Shown: one piece after another, positions 53,067-62,470 of the stretch | How positions within the stretch are numbered: the stretch's first letter is position 1 | Layout of the letters: each line of letters starts with the position of its first letter | Assembly (NCBI GenBank): GCA_900541315.1 | Contig: UQJF01000002.1 | Location: 11,004-75,003 of the forward strand | Reading direction: 5' to 3' | Length of the DNA stretch: 64,000 nucleotides | From: an uncultured Clostridium sp. | GTDB taxonomy: Bacteria; Bacillota; Clostridia; Lachnospirales; Lachnospiraceae | Translations under genes and position numbers: made by a program | The notes under the pieces: model-generated | What the model saw: the letters and a program-made list of their open reading frames with translations, nothing else | Told to the model about the DNA's origin: nothing | Database searches by the model: none

Positions 53067-53654
53067 ATGGATGAAGCCACCCAGAAAGGACTTGCCACCA
53101 GACAGCGCCGCTGGGAAGCAAGAAATGAAAAACGCCGCCTGAAAGCTTTAGAAGAAGAGGCGAAAGCTGCAAAAATTAAAGCTGAAGACGAAAAATATAT
53201 GAAAGAAGCCATTAAGCAGGCAAAAAAAGCAGCCAAAATAGGAGATGTTCCCATTGGTTGTGTCCTTGTAAAAGATGGACAGATCATTGCAAGAGGCTAT
53301 AACCGGAGAAACGCAGATAAAACGGTTCTTTCCCATGCTGAGGTCACTTCCATTAAAAAAGCCTGTAAAAAAGAAGGGGACTGGCGTCTGGAAGATTGTA
53401 CACTGTACGTGACTTTGGAACCATGTCCCATGTGCGCCGGTGCCATTGTCCAGGCGAGAATACCAAGAGTGGTCATTGGCTCCATGAACAGCAAAGCGGG
53501 CTGTGCCGGTTCCGTTCTCAATTTATTAAAAGAGCCTGGTTTCAATCACCAGGCTCAGGTTGTTACAGGAATATTAGAAGAAGAGTGTTCGGAAATGATG
53601 TCAGGCTTTTTTACTGGGCTGAGGAAGAAGAAACATCTTCCGGGAACTCCTTAA
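53067..53654 (+). CDS. tadA: tRNA adenosine(34) deaminase with a basic N-terminal extension
   Basis: The enzyme converts A34 to inosine in tRNA-Arg. The zinc site is visible: HAEVTS near residue 90 (catalytic Glu) and PCPMCAGAI near residue 118. The core MKEAIKQAKKAAKIGDVPIG starts only at about residue 45. The 44 residues before it (RQRRWEARNEKRRLKALEEE region) are highly charged and helical and are not part of the usual TadA. No ribosome binding site precedes the internal ATG, so the extension is probably real. The 3' end overlaps the convergent MATE gene by 44 nt. Confidence 0.92.
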   Translation: MDEATQKGLATRQRRWEARNEKRRLKALEEEAKAAKIKAEDEKYMKEAIKQAKKAAKIGDVPIGCVLVKDGQIIARGYNRRNADKTVLSHAEVTSIKKACKKEGDWRLEDCTLYVTLEPCPMCAGAIVQARIPRVVIGSMNSKAGCAGSVLNLLKEPGFNHQAQVVTGILEEECSEMMSGFFTGLRKKKHLPGTP

Positions 53655-54987
53655 AAATACCCCGGATCACAAAAAGTGCCAGTAAAAAAGTGGCAATATC
53701 TGCCAGTGGCTGGGCACACTGGATTCCCAGAAGTCCTAAGGATAAAGTCAGAACTATAAGCAGCGGGATCAGGAAAATCCCCTGACGGGCGGTAGATACC
53801 AAAGTTGCCCTGAAACCATATCCAATGGACTGAGGCATCATATTACCCATGATCACAGTGCCCTGAAGGGGAAGAGTGAGCAGCTGCATCCGCAGTGCCA
53901 GTGTTCCGATCTCAATAACCACCGGATCGTTGCGGCGGAACAGGGAGATGATAGCGTGGGATGCCGGGAAACAGATCACACTGAGCACCAGAAGGATAAT
54001 GGTACTTATGCGGATACAGAACCAGCAGGCTTTCTTCACACGGTTATAAAGCCCAGCGCCGAAGCAGTAGCTGCATACCGGTTGGAAGCCCTGACCAAAG
54101 CCTATGATAACGGAGTTGATAAAGAACATAAAGCGGCTGACAATGGACATGGCTGCAATGGCTGCATCCCCGTAAGGCTGGCACATAAAGTTTAAAAGGA
54201 TGGTTGCCACGCTGGCAATTCCCTGACGTCCCAAAGATGGGATGCCGCCGTAAATGATCTCACGGTAAATAGCCAGTTTCGGGCGGAATTTGCGTATGCT
54301 GATAGAAATACAGCTTTCCTGATGATTGCACATCCATAAAAGGATGCAGAAGCTGATAAACTGGGAAAGTCCTGTAGCTAAAGCAGCTCCGGCAGTGCCC
54401 ATTCCAAGGGTAAAGATAAACAGCGGATCCAGGGCGATATTTAAAAGACCGCCGATGGTAATACCAACCATGGCATAAGAAGCCTTCCCCTGAAAGCGCA
54501 GCAGATTGTTCATAATGAAAGAGCAGATCATAAATGGTGCTGCAATAAAAATATACTGTGCATAGGCTTTAGCATAAGGGGCAATGGTTTCTGTTGCGCC
54601 TAAAAGCAGGACGATTTTGTGGATATTAAAGGTAGCTGAAACAGTGATCACCAGTCCCATGATGATGCCGGTAAAAAAGGCAATGGAAACGATCTGTTCT
54701 GCCAGTTCCCTCTTACCGGCGCCTAAAGAACGGGTCATGTAATTGCCGCTTCCCATTCCGATCATAAATGCCAGTGCCTGGATGATGGCCATGGCAGAAA
54801 AGATAACGCCTACAGCACCGGAAGCACTGGTGCCTAACTGGCTTACAAAAAATGTATCTGCCATGTTGTAGATAGAACTGATCAGCATACTGACAATGGT
54901 CGGTGCCGCAAGCTTTGGTATAATGTGGCTGATAGGAGAATGGGCCATTTCATAATACTGGTCATGTTTTTCTTTTGTTTGATTCAT
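53611..54987 (-). CDS. MATE family efflux transporter
   Basis: The 458-residue membrane protein has 12 segments with MATE features: PKLAAPTIVSMLISSIYNMA near residue 24, ADTFFVSQLGTSASGAVG, GMGSGNYMTRSLGAGKRELA and the second-half GIPSLGRQGIASVATILLNF. It is more like the clostridial NorM/VmrA branch than the two other MATE proteins in the window. The start has GGAGC 8 nt upstream. The substrate is unknown. Its 3' end overlaps tadA. Confidence 0.9.
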   Translation of the reverse strand: MNQTKEKHDQYYEMAHSPISHIIPKLAAPTIVSMLISSIYNMADTFFVSQLGTSASGAVGVIFSAMAIIQALAFMIGMGSGNYMTRSLGAGKRELAEQIVSIAFFTGIIMGLVITVSATFNIHKIVLLLGATETIAPYAKAYAQYIFIAAPFMICSFIMNNLLRFQGKASYAMVGITIGGLLNIALDPLFIFTLGMGTAGAALATGLSQFISFCILLWMCNHQESCISISIRKFRPKLAIYREIIYGGIPSLGRQGIASVATILLNFMCQPYGDAAIAAMSIVSRFMFFINSVIIGFGQGFQPVCSYCFGAGLYNRVKKACWFCIRISTIILLVLSVICFPASHAIISLFRRNDPVVIEIGTLALRMQLLTLPLQGTVIMGNMMPQSIGYGFRATLVSTARQGIFLIPLLIVLTLSLGLLGIQCAQPLADIATFLLALFVIRGIFKEFPEDVSSSSAQ

Positions 54988-55100
54988 GAAAATGCTCCTT
55001 ATTTGTAAAAATTTGTAAAATCTTATGTAAATTTAAAAGTTTGAAAAAGACTCTGAAGCTTATTATAACAGAGGAAAATATGGATAACAAGATGAATCAC

Positions 55101-55129
55101 TTGACAAAAACACGCCCCACAGGTATACT
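55101..55129 (+). promoter_or_regulatory. Strong sigma-A promoter of the SRP RNA gene
   Basis: Consensus TTGACA, a 17-nt spacer and TATACT. Transcription would begin about 20 nt before the mature RNA, consistent with 5' processing. Confidence 0.8.
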
Positions 55130-55157
55130 GGATAAGCATAAATTTGTTATAAAGTTT

Positions 55158-55419
55158 CCACGCAGCCGGGGAGATAGCGGTGCCCTGTATCTGCAATCCG
55201 CTCCAGCAGAGGTGATGCCTTGCCCCGGACCGACCATTGCAAAGCTGCCTTGTGTAAGTGGCGTTGACGTTTGGGTCTTACGCAACGGAAACCTGTGAAC
55301 CGTGTCAGGGCAGGAATGCAGCAGCACTAAGCAGGACCTTTCGTGTGCCGTAAGGCAGCCTGGACTGAGTTAACTGCATGAGTAACGTTTGTGATGCCGG
55401 TACAAAGCAAGGCGCGTGG
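55158..55419 (+). ncRNA. ffs: Signal recognition particle RNA, large Bacillus/clostridial type
   Basis: The gene of about 262 nt shows GGGGAGATAGCGGTGCCCTG with TATCTGCAATCCGCTCCAGC (Alu domain), GGCGTTGACGTTTGGGTC, and the S-domain core GAACCGTGTCAGG, GGAATGCAGCAGCACTAAG and TGTGCCG. The ends CCACGC and GCGTGG pair. It resembles B. subtilis scRNA, which has an Alu domain absent from E. coli 4.5S RNA. The ends are set by pairing and may be off by a few bases. Confidence 0.95.
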
Positions 55420-55438
55420 ATCTCTAACTTATAAATTC

Positions 55439-55485
55439 AAACCTGCAGGTTTTGGAAAGATCATTCCATTATCTGCGGGTTTTTT
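55439..55485 (+). terminator. Terminator of the SRP RNA gene
   Basis: AACCTGCAG pairs with CTGCGGGTT and is followed by TTTTTT. Confidence 0.75.
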
Positions 55486-55576
55486 GCTGTCTAAAACAAG
55501 CTAAAATCCAGATTCTGTTCATTTATTATTATCCGTTGCAGTTCATTTATGCGCTGGTTTGAATGAGAAAATGCGC

Positions 55577-55622
55577 TTGCCCCTTGAAAACCTTTGCGCT
55601 ATAATTACAAAATGGGTATAAT
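55577..55622 (+). promoter_or_regulatory. Two overlapping candidate promoters for pfkA
   Basis: TTGCCC-17 nt-TATAAT (55577-55605) and TTGCGC-17 nt-TATAAT (55594-55622) share bases. Both point toward the phosphofructokinase gene. Confidence 0.5.
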
Positions 55623-55683
55623 AGAATCATTCTTATGGGCAACAACGAAAAATCCAGATTTCTGATTATGGAGGAAATGCGAT

Positions 55684-56763
55684 ATGAGAAGAATAGGTAT
55701 CTTAACAAGCGGCGGTGATTGCCAGGCATTAAATGCGACTATGCGAGGTGTGGCAAAGTCCCTATACAATATGCTGGATGATGTGGAGATCATCGGATTT
55801 GAAGACGGATATAAAGGCCTTATGTATGCAGATTATCAGATTATGAAACCAGCGGATTTTTCCGGTATCCTTACTCAGGGCGGAACCATTCTGGGAACAT
55901 CCCGACAGCCATTTAAACAGATGCGCCTTCCGGATGAAAATGGCCTGGATAAGGTTGAAGCCATGAAACATACCTATAAGAAACTGAAATTAAGCTGTCT
56001 GGTGGTATTAGGCGGAAACGGAAGCCAGAAGACTGCCAATATGCTCAGCGAGGAAGGCTTAAATGTAGTATCTCTTCCAAAGACCATTGATAATGACCTT
56101 TGGGGAACAGATATGACCTTCGGATTCCAGAGCGCAGTAGATGTGGCAACCAATGCCATTGACTGTATCCATACAACAGCCGCTTCCCACGGAAGAGTTT
56201 TTATTGTAGAAGTTATGGGACATAAAGTTGGCTGGCTTACCTTATATGCAGGACTTGCAGGCGGTGCGGATATTATCCTTCTTCCAGAGGTACCCTATGA
56301 TATTCAGGTAGTCTGCGATGCCATTACAAAGCGGACTAAAGCTGGAAAACGTTTTTCTATTCTTGCAGTGGCAGAGGGGGCTATTTCAAAAGAAGATGCT
56401 GCCATGTCTAAAAAGGAATTAAAAGAAAAGAAGAAAAGCGGCGTTGTCTATCCATCTGTTGCATACGAGATCGGAGCACGCATCCAGGAAGTTACAGGCA
56501 GTGAAGTGAGAGTCACCGTTCCGGGCCATATGCAGCGGGGAGGAGAGCCGTGTCCATATGACCGTGTGCTGGCAACCAGACTGGGCGCTGCAGCAGCAGA
56601 GCTTATTATAAATGAAGAATATGGCTATATGGCAGCTGTAAAGAATAATGAGATCACCAAAGTGCCATTATCAGAAGTGGCCGGAAAATTAAAGACTGTA
56701 GATCCAGACTGCTCCATGATCAGGGAAGCAAAACGGATCGGTATCAGCTTTGGTGATGAGTAA
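55684..56763 (+). CDS. pfkA: 6-phosphofructokinase with mixed ATP/PPi-type residues
   Basis: The enzyme phosphorylates fructose 6-phosphate. The 359-residue protein has the N-terminal GILTSGGDCQALNATMRG, the phosphoryl donor loop VVLGGNGSQKTANML near residue 103 and the catalytic PKTIDNDLWG near residue 125. In E. coli numbering it keeps Gly104 (ATP type) but has Lys124 (PPi type) and Asn in place of Asp103. This mixture is seen in group III enzymes, so the donor cannot be read with certainty. AGGAGG-type site GGAGGAAA precedes the ATG. Confidence 0.9.
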   Translation: MRRIGILTSGGDCQALNATMRGVAKSLYNMLDDVEIIGFEDGYKGLMYADYQIMKPADFSGILTQGGTILGTSRQPFKQMRLPDENGLDKVEAMKHTYKKLKLSCLVVLGGNGSQKTANMLSEEGLNVVSLPKTIDNDLWGTDMTFGFQSAVDVATNAIDCIHTTAASHGRVFIVEVMGHKVGWLTLYAGLAGGADIILLPEVPYDIQVVCDAITKRTKAGKRFSILAVAEGAISKEDAAMSKKELKEKKKSGVVYPSVAYEIGARIQEVTGSEVRVTVPGHMQRGGEPCPYDRVLATRLGAAAAELIINEEYGYMAAVKNNEITKVPLSEVAGKLKTVDPDCSMIREAKRIGISFGDE

Positions 56764-56793
56764 TAGTGATCAGTAAAAGCAAGGAGTAAGAAA

Positions 56794-58476
56794 ATGTCGT
56801 ATACGGCATTATATAGAAAATGGCGTCCTGTCTCTTTTGAAGATGTAAAGGGACAGGACCCTATTGTCCAGACCTTAAAAAACCAGATAACATCAGAGCG
56901 CATTGGCCATGCATACCTGTTTTGCGGGACAAGAGGTACTGGTAAGACCAGTATTGCGAAAATATATGCAAGAGCGGTCAACTGTGAGCATCCGGTAGAC
57001 GGAAGCCCCTGTAATGAATGTGCCTCCTGTAAGTCCATTTTAGCAGGCACCTCCATGAACGTAGTGGAGATCGATGCGGCTTCCAATAATGGCGTGGAAA
57101 ATATCCGTGATATCAGGGAACAGGTGCAGTATCCGCCTACAGAAGGAAAATACAGAGTCTATATCATCGATGAGGTACACATGTTATCCATTGGTGCATT
57201 TAATGCTTTATTAAAGACTCTGGAAGAGCCGCCATCTTATGTGATCTTCATACTGGCAACGACTGAAGTCCATAAAATCCCAATCACCATTCTTTCTAGG
57301 TGCCAAAGATACGATTTTAAGAGGATTTCCCTGGAGACCATTGCAGGAAGACTTCGCCAGCTGACAGAAGCGGAGCACATTGAGACCGAAGATAAGGCCC
57401 TTATGTACATTGCCAAGGCAGCAGATGGTTCCCTGCGAGATGCCCTAAGCCTTTTGGACCAGTGCGTAGCTTTCCACTATGGAAAACTTCTGACTTATGA
57501 AAATGTACTGGATGTCCTTGGGGCAGTAGATTCCGGTGTGTTCAGCAGCATGTTCAATGCTGTGATCGAAGGACGTACTAAAGACTGTATTACACAGTTG
57601 GAGGAGATCGTGATCCAGGGCCGTGAATTAGGCCAGTTTGTCACTGATTTTATCTGGTATCTGCGAAATCTGCTGCTAGTCCAGAGCACAGATGATGCAG
57701 AAGTCCTTTTGGACATGTCAGAAGAAAATTTAAAACAGTTAAAAGAAGATTCCACAAAAACAGATGGAAATACATTGATGCGCTATATCCGTGTGCTTTC
57801 TGAGCTTTCCAACCAACTGCGTTATGCCAGCCAGAAGCGTGTTATGGTGGAAGTTGCCCTGATCAAGCTGACCAGACCGTCTATGGAGCCGGATATGGAT
57901 TCTGTTCTCCAGCGGTTAAAGCAGTTAGAGGCAGCTGTAGAAGATCTGGAGGCAGGTGGATTTATGCCAAAAGCAGGTATGCCGCCCCAGGTGGGAATGT
58001 TACCGGCAAATGTAGGTATGCAGGGAGCGCAGCCCCAAATGGCGGCTATCCCGGTGCAGGCAGCAGGCACGCCGGGTGTTCCATCAGGAAATGCTTCTGA
58101 AGCAGCAGGCATTGTCCCGCCAAACCAGGTCAGTCTTCCACCGGCCCAGTTAGAGGACTTAAATCTTATCAGAAATGAATGGGCGAAGATCATACGGAGC
58201 GCAGGAGGCAGTGCAAGAGCCTGCTTCAGGGATACAGTGGTAGAACCTGGTGGAGAAGGCTGTCTTACCATTGTATTTCTTGACTCTATGAGCTATGATA
58301 TGGGAAGGCGTCCTACTGTAATAGGCCAGTTAGAACAGCTGGTCCAGGATAATTATGGAAAATCCATTTATTTTAAGACCCGGCTGGCCGGACGTGGAGA
58401 GCGCTTAGATACCATATACGTTACAAAAGAAGATTTAGAAGATAAGATCCATATGGATATTACGTATGAAGATTAA
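56794..58476 (+). CDS. dnaX: DNA polymerase III subunit gamma/tau
   Basis: This clamp-loader ATPase has a P-loop FCGTRGTGKTSIAKIYA near residue 43, a zinc-binding set (CEHPVDGSPCNECASC) near residue 67, Walker B IIDEVHMLS near residue 127 and sensor 1 ILATTEVHKIP. The C-terminal third is Pro/Ala/Gly/Met-rich followed by a small conserved end, as in tau. At 560 residues it is full length. It is followed by ebfC and recR in the order common in bacteria. Confidence 0.97.
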   Translation: MSYTALYRKWRPVSFEDVKGQDPIVQTLKNQITSERIGHAYLFCGTRGTGKTSIAKIYARAVNCEHPVDGSPCNECASCKSILAGTSMNVVEIDAASNNGVENIRDIREQVQYPPTEGKYRVYIIDEVHMLSIGAFNALLKTLEEPPSYVIFILATTEVHKIPITILSRCQRYDFKRISLETIAGRLRQLTEAEHIETEDKALMYIAKAADGSLRDALSLLDQCVAFHYGKLLTYENVLDVLGAVDSGVFSSMFNAVIEGRTKDCITQLEEIVIQGRELGQFVTDFIWYLRNLLLVQSTDDAEVLLDMSEENLKQLKEDSTKTDGNTLMRYIRVLSELSNQLRYASQKRVMVEVALIKLTRPSMEPDMDSVLQRLKQLEAAVEDLEAGGFMPKAGMPPQVGMLPANVGMQGAQPQMAAIPVQAAGTPGVPSGNASEAAGIVPPNQVSLPPAQLEDLNLIRNEWAKIIRSAGGSARACFRDTVVEPGGEGCLTIVFLDSMSYDMGRRPTVIGQLEQLVQDNYGKSIYFKTRLAGRGERLDTIYVTKEDLEDKIHMDITYED

Positions 58477-58518
58477 AAATTAAGAAAAATTCAAAATGAT
58501 CATGAGGAGGAACGCACC

Positions 58519-58875
58519 ATGGCAAAACGTGGCGGATTCCCAGGCGGTATGCCGGGAAATATGAACAATATTATGAAGCAGGCACAGCGTATGCAGCGCC
58601 AGATGGAAGAGACAACAAAGGAACTGGAAGAGAAGGAATACACAGCAGCAGCAGGCGGCGGTGCCGTTACTGTAACTGTATCTGGTAAAAAAGAGGTAGT
58701 TTCCATTAAATTATCAGAAGAAGTAGTAGATCCGGATGATATTGAGATGCTGCAGGATCTGATCGTGGCAGCAACTAATGAAGCATTCCGCCAGATGGAA
58801 GCTGCAAACAGCGAAGCTATGTCCAGACTTACAGGCGGACTGGGCGGCGCCTTAGGCGGAGGCTTTCCGTTCTAA
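58519..58875 (+). CDS. ebfC: YbaB/EbfC nucleoid-associated protein
   Basis: The 118-residue DNA-binding protein has the YbaB core: [20 protein letters not shown] near residue 15, [20 protein letters not shown] near residue 53 and [19 protein letters not shown]. Gly-rich tails occur at both ends (GGFPGGMPG and [13 protein letters not shown]). An AGGAGGAAC site lies 7 nt upstream. Its stop overlaps the recR start by one base. Confidence 0.95.
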   Translation: MAKRGGFPGGMPGNMNNIMKQAQRMQRQMEETTKELEEKEYTAAAGGGAVTVTVSGKKEVVSIKLSEEVVDPDDIEMLQDLIVAATNEAFRQMEAANSEAMSRLTGGLGGALGGGFPF

Positions 58876-59471
58876 TGGATTATTACAGCAGTCAGATCAG
58901 CAAATTGATCGAAGAATTATCTAAGCTTCCGGGAGTGGGAGCAAAGTCTGCTCAGCGCCTTGCCTTTCATATTATCAATATGCCGAAAGAGCAGGTAGAT
59001 GAACTGGCCGGCGCCATGACCGGTGCCAGAAATAATGTACGTTACTGCAAAGAATGTTTTACACTGACGGACAAAGAACTTTGTCCTATCTGCAGCAGTG
59101 ACAAGAGAAATCATAAGACTATTATGGTAGTGGAAAATACCAGGGATCTGGCGGCCTATGAAAAGACCGGGAAATACAACGGAGTATATCATGTGCTCCA
59201 TGGCGCTATTTCACCTATGTTAGGGATCGGGCCGAATGATATTAAATTAAAGGAACTGATGCACCGCCTTCAGGCAGATGTGGAAGAAGTGATCATTGCC
59301 ACAAATTCCAGTCTGGAAGGTGAAACTACGGCTATGTATATCAGCAAGCTGATAAAGCCAACAGGCATTAAAGTCACCAGGATCGCCAGCGGGGTGCCGG
59401 TTGGCGGAGATCTGGAGTATATTGATGAAGTAACTCTTTTAAGAGCACTGGAAGGCAGAATAGAGCTGTAG
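58875..59471 (+). CDS. recR: Recombination protein RecR
   Basis: The 198-residue recombination mediator works with RecF/RecO. It has the N-terminal helix-hairpin-helix ([16 protein letters not shown] near residue 18), a C4 zinc finger ([16 protein letters not shown] near residue 57) and a Toprim domain ([12 protein letters not shown] near residue 80, [14 protein letters not shown] near residue 142). The length is normal. The start ATG is part of the TAATG overlap with ebfC, so the two are coupled. Confidence 0.97.
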   Translation: MDYYSSQISKLIEELSKLPGVGAKSAQRLAFHIINMPKEQVDELAGAMTGARNNVRYCKECFTLTDKELCPICSSDKRNHKTIMVVENTRDLAAYEKTGKYNGVYHVLHGAISPMLGIGPNDIKLKELMHRLQADVEEVIIATNSSLEGETTAMYISKLIKPTGIKVTRIASGVPVGGDLEYIDEVTLLRALEGRIEL

Positions 59472-59504
59472 CTGCGGGGAAAAGCACAGGGAGATACAAA
59501 AAAG

Positions 59505-61634
59505 ATGGATAAATACGAGTTTAATATTAAAGTTGAGCAGATTAAAAAACTGATCAACAAAAGCGATTATGAGACAGCTATGAAGATCGCGGATACCATT
59601 GATTGGAGAAGAGTCCGCAATGTAAATATTTTGTCTATGGTTGCAGGCATTTATGAGAAAAATGGAGAGTTCCAGGAAGCAAAAGATATCCTGCTTCTGG
59701 CCTTCGAACGTGCGCCTATTGGAAAACGCCTGCTTTATAAATTGTCAGAGCTGGCATTAAAGGAAGGCAGTATAGAAGAGGCGGAGGACTATTATAAGGA
59801 ATTCTGCGACCTGGCTGCAGATGATGCGCGTCAGTATATTTTAAGATATATGATCTTAAAGGCCAAAGGTGCACCTGCAGAACAGCTGATCCATACCTTA
59901 GAGCAGTATTGCAATGCAGAGCTGGATGAAAAATGGATGTATGAGCTGGCAGAATTGTACAACAAGACTGGAATGGAGCAGCTTTGCGTTATGACCTGCG
60001 ATAAGATCATGCTTATGTTTGGTCTTGGAAAATATGTAGATAAGGCTATGGAGTTAAAGCTTCAGTATGCACCGTTGAATAAGTACCAGATGGATCTGGT
60101 AGAAAATAAAGACAAATATGAAGCAAAATTAAAGGCAGTAGAGCAGGAATACCGCCAGGGCACATCCTTTGTTCAGCCTGTAGAAAATACAGACCGCCGT
60201 CAGCTGGATCGTGAAGAAGAGGCAGAAGATGAGATGGTCTATGCAGAAGAAACACAGGATCAGGATGCTGGCTATGAGCAGGAATATCCGGAGGAAGAAG
60301 AACCGGAAGAATATGAAGAAGAGTTTACGGAAGAACCGGTACGGGAACCTGCAGTTACCATTCAGGAAGATGATGTGACAGAAGAGGAACCAACATCAGA
60401 AAAAGCGGAAGCTGGTGAAGATAGGGAAGCTGTTTCGGAAGAAGAACAGGTTTCTGAAGATGAGGCTATTTATGAGACAGCTGCCGCAGATGAAGATATC
60501 CGTGCCCGTTTCCATGAAGCTCAGGCACAGGAAAATCTTGCGAGAGAAATGTCAAAATTATCTGTTACAGCTATGGAAGAAGATATTCCGGAAGATGAAA
60601 TGGCACAGACAAGAGCTCTTGCAGATATCAGAGAGATCCGCAAAGGTCCGGTTTACACAGGCTCCAACCATCTGATGATCGAGGCTGAGGTTCCTGAAAA
60701 AGGGCTGGAACTGGCTATTGAAGCATTGCGCAAGGTACATAAAGAAACCGGTGTAAAAAACCAGGCTGCAAAGATCTCCGGGGAAAAATTAAACCGCAGA
60801 GGTGTATTTGCCCTGGCTGATAAACTGACAGGAAAGGACCTGATCATCGAAAAAGCAGGTGATATGACAGAAGCCATTCTTCAGGAATTAAACCAGCTGA
60901 TGGCAAGAGATGAGACAGGAATGAATGTTGTCCTGATCGATACTGCAAAGCGTTTAGAAGAACTTCACCGGGTATATCCGGGGCTTGCAAAACGTTTTGA
61001 ATGCATTGGTACTTCTGACAGTATCAAAGCAAAAAAAGCAGAAAAACAGCCTGTTAAAGCGGCAGAGCCTGTAAGAGAAATGAAGCCGGCAGCTGCTGTA
61101 AAACCACAGGCACCGGCAGCTAAAATCCCAGAAGCCACAAAGAAGGTACAGCTTTCTGAAAGGCCGGCAGTAAAGCCGCAAATGGTTCAAAAATCACCTG
61201 AAAAACCAGTTGAAAAAACTGTTGGGACAAAGCAGGCTGTAAAACCAGTTCCACAACCGGAAAAGAAACAGGCTGCAAATCCACAGGCTCAGAAACGTAT
61301 GGTACAGGCGCCGGTAGTAAAAGAACCAAAGCATCCGGCAGAAGAGCCAAAAGAAGTGGAAATGGATATTGATGAGTTTGCAAAATATGCCTGCCAGTAT
61401 GCTGGAAAGATCGATTGCAGCATCTCCGGTAAGAGCATGCTGGCTCTCTATGAGCGCATTGAGATCATGGAAGAAGATGGAATTGCACTCACAAAAGCAG
61501 AGGCAGAAAATCTGATCGAAGAGGCGGCAGACAGAGCAGAAAATCCATCTTTCTTTAAGAAACTCACAGGTATTTTCTCTTCAAAATATGATAAAGAAGG
61601 ACTCCTGATACTGAAGGAGGAACATTTCTTATGA
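59505..61634 (+). CDS. TPR-like protein with acidic and basic low-complexity regions and a degenerate AAA-lid-like segment
   Basis: The 709-residue protein has four segments. Residues 1-215 form TPR-like helix pairs (YETAMKIADTIDWRRVRNVN, KNGEFQEAKDILLLAFERAP, KEGSIEEAEDYYKEFCDLA). Residues 220-340 are very rich in Glu. Residues about 380-500 (EKLNRRGVFALADKLTGKDL, GDMTEAILQELNQLMARDE, MNVVLIDTAKRLEELHRVYP) resemble the part of CbxX/SpoVK-type AAA+ ATPases after Walker B, but no P-loop is seen. Residues 500-615 are Lys/Pro/Ala-rich, and a helical end follows. I do not recognise a named family. It overlaps the HAD gene by 4 nt. Confidence 0.75.
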   Translation: MDKYEFNIKVEQIKKLINKSDYETAMKIADTIDWRRVRNVNILSMVAGIYEKNGEFQEAKDILLLAFERAPIGKRLLYKLSELALKEGSIEEAEDYYKEFCDLAADDARQYILRYMILKAKGAPAEQLIHTLEQYCNAELDEKWMYELAELYNKTGMEQLCVMTCDKIMLMFGLGKYVDKAMELKLQYAPLNKYQMDLVENKDKYEAKLKAVEQEYRQGTSFVQPVENTDRRQLDREEEAEDEMVYAEETQDQDAGYEQEYPEEEEPEEYEEEFTEEPVREPAVTIQEDDVTEEEPTSEKAEAGEDREAVSEEEQVSEDEAIYETAAADEDIRARFHEAQAQENLAREMSKLSVTAMEEDIPEDEMAQTRALADIREIRKGPVYTGSNHLMIEAEVPEKGLELAIEALRKVHKETGVKNQAAKISGEKLNRRGVFALADKLTGKDLIIEKAGDMTEAILQELNQLMARDETGMNVVLIDTAKRLEELHRVYPGLAKRFECIGTSDSIKAKKAEKQPVKAAEPVREMKPAAAVKPQAPAAKIPEATKKVQLSERPAVKPQMVQKSPEKPVEKTVGTKQAVKPVPQPEKKQAANPQAQKRMVQAPVVKEPKHPAEEPKEVEMDIDEFAKYACQYAGKIDCSISGKSMLALYERIEIMEEDGIALTKAEAENLIEEAADRAENPSFFKKLTGIFSSKYDKEGLLILKEEHFL

Positions 61635-62470
61635 AAACAATAAAATTGATCGCTCTGGATCTGGATGGAACCCTTTTAAACATGGAGAAAAAGGTTCCTC
61701 AGGGAAATTATGAGGCTTTAAAGCAGTGTGAGGCGGCAGGTATCCAGATCGTACCGGCTACAGGAAGAGGCGTAGGCGGTATTCCGCCTATGATCCGGGA
61801 GCTTCCAGGGGCAAACTATGCCATTACTACCAACGGGGCGGTCATAGCGGATCTGAAAACCAATAAGGCTATCCGGACCTGCGAACTTTCCAATGAAATG
61901 GTCCAGCGCATTTTGAATATTGCAAAAAAATATCATTCCGCAACAGATCCCTTCATTGACGGAAGGGCCATTACCCAGCCTTCTTCCATTGATCATATGG
62001 ATGAATTTGGTCTCAGTCCACAGATGCAGAAACTGATCCGCGATACCAGGGAAGTAGTTCCGGATGTAATGGAATACGTAAAAACTACAGGTGCTCAGGC
62101 AGAAAAGATCAATATTTTTATGGCTGATCTGGAAGAAAGGGAAATCCTGCGTAAAGAATTAATGGCAATGTCGGAGCTTTCTATCAGTTCTTCTATGTAT
62201 AATAACCTGGAAGTAAATGCAAAAGGTGCTGATAAGGGATCAGCGCTGTTGTGGCTTGCAGATCATCTGGGTATTTCCAGAGAAGAAACAATGGCCTTTG
62301 GAGATGGGGAAAATGATATTCCTATGATCAAAGCTGCTGGTATTGGTGTAGCCATGGAAAATGCCCTGGATACAGTAAAAGAAGCAGCAGATACCATTAC
62401 TCTCAATAATGATGAGGATGGTGTGGCAGCTGCAATCAGAAAATTTATATTTGGATCAAGTGAAGAATGA
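61631..62470 (+). CDS. Cof-type HAD-IIB family phosphatase
   Basis: The 279-residue protein has the HAD motifs: LIALDLDGTLLN near residue 7 (nucleophile and acid Asp), PATGRG near residue 39 (Thr), a Lys in AKGADKGSALLWL near residue 198 and AFGDGENDIPMIKAAGIGVAM near residue 222. The cap is of the IIB type (Cof/YbiV), which usually acts on sugar phosphates or similar compounds. The substrate is unknown. AAGGAGGAAC lies upstream, inside the end of the preceding gene. Confidence 0.93.
   Translation: MKTIKLIALDLDGTLLNMEKKVPQGNYEALKQCEAAGIQIVPATGRGVGGIPPMIRELPGANYAITTNGAVIADLKTNKAIRTCELSNEMVQRILNIAKKYHSATDPFIDGRAITQPSSIDHMDEFGLSPQMQKLIRDTREVVPDVMEYVKTTGAQAEKINIFMADLEEREILRKELMAMSELSISSSMYNNLEVNAKGADKGSALLWLADHLGISREETMAFGDGENDIPMIKAAGIGVAMENALDTVKEAADTITLNNDEDGVAAAIRKFIFGSSEE

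Noticed and set aside
55041-55327. Open frames across the SRP RNA gene on both strands
   Set aside because: The region is a structured RNA gene with its own promoter and terminator.
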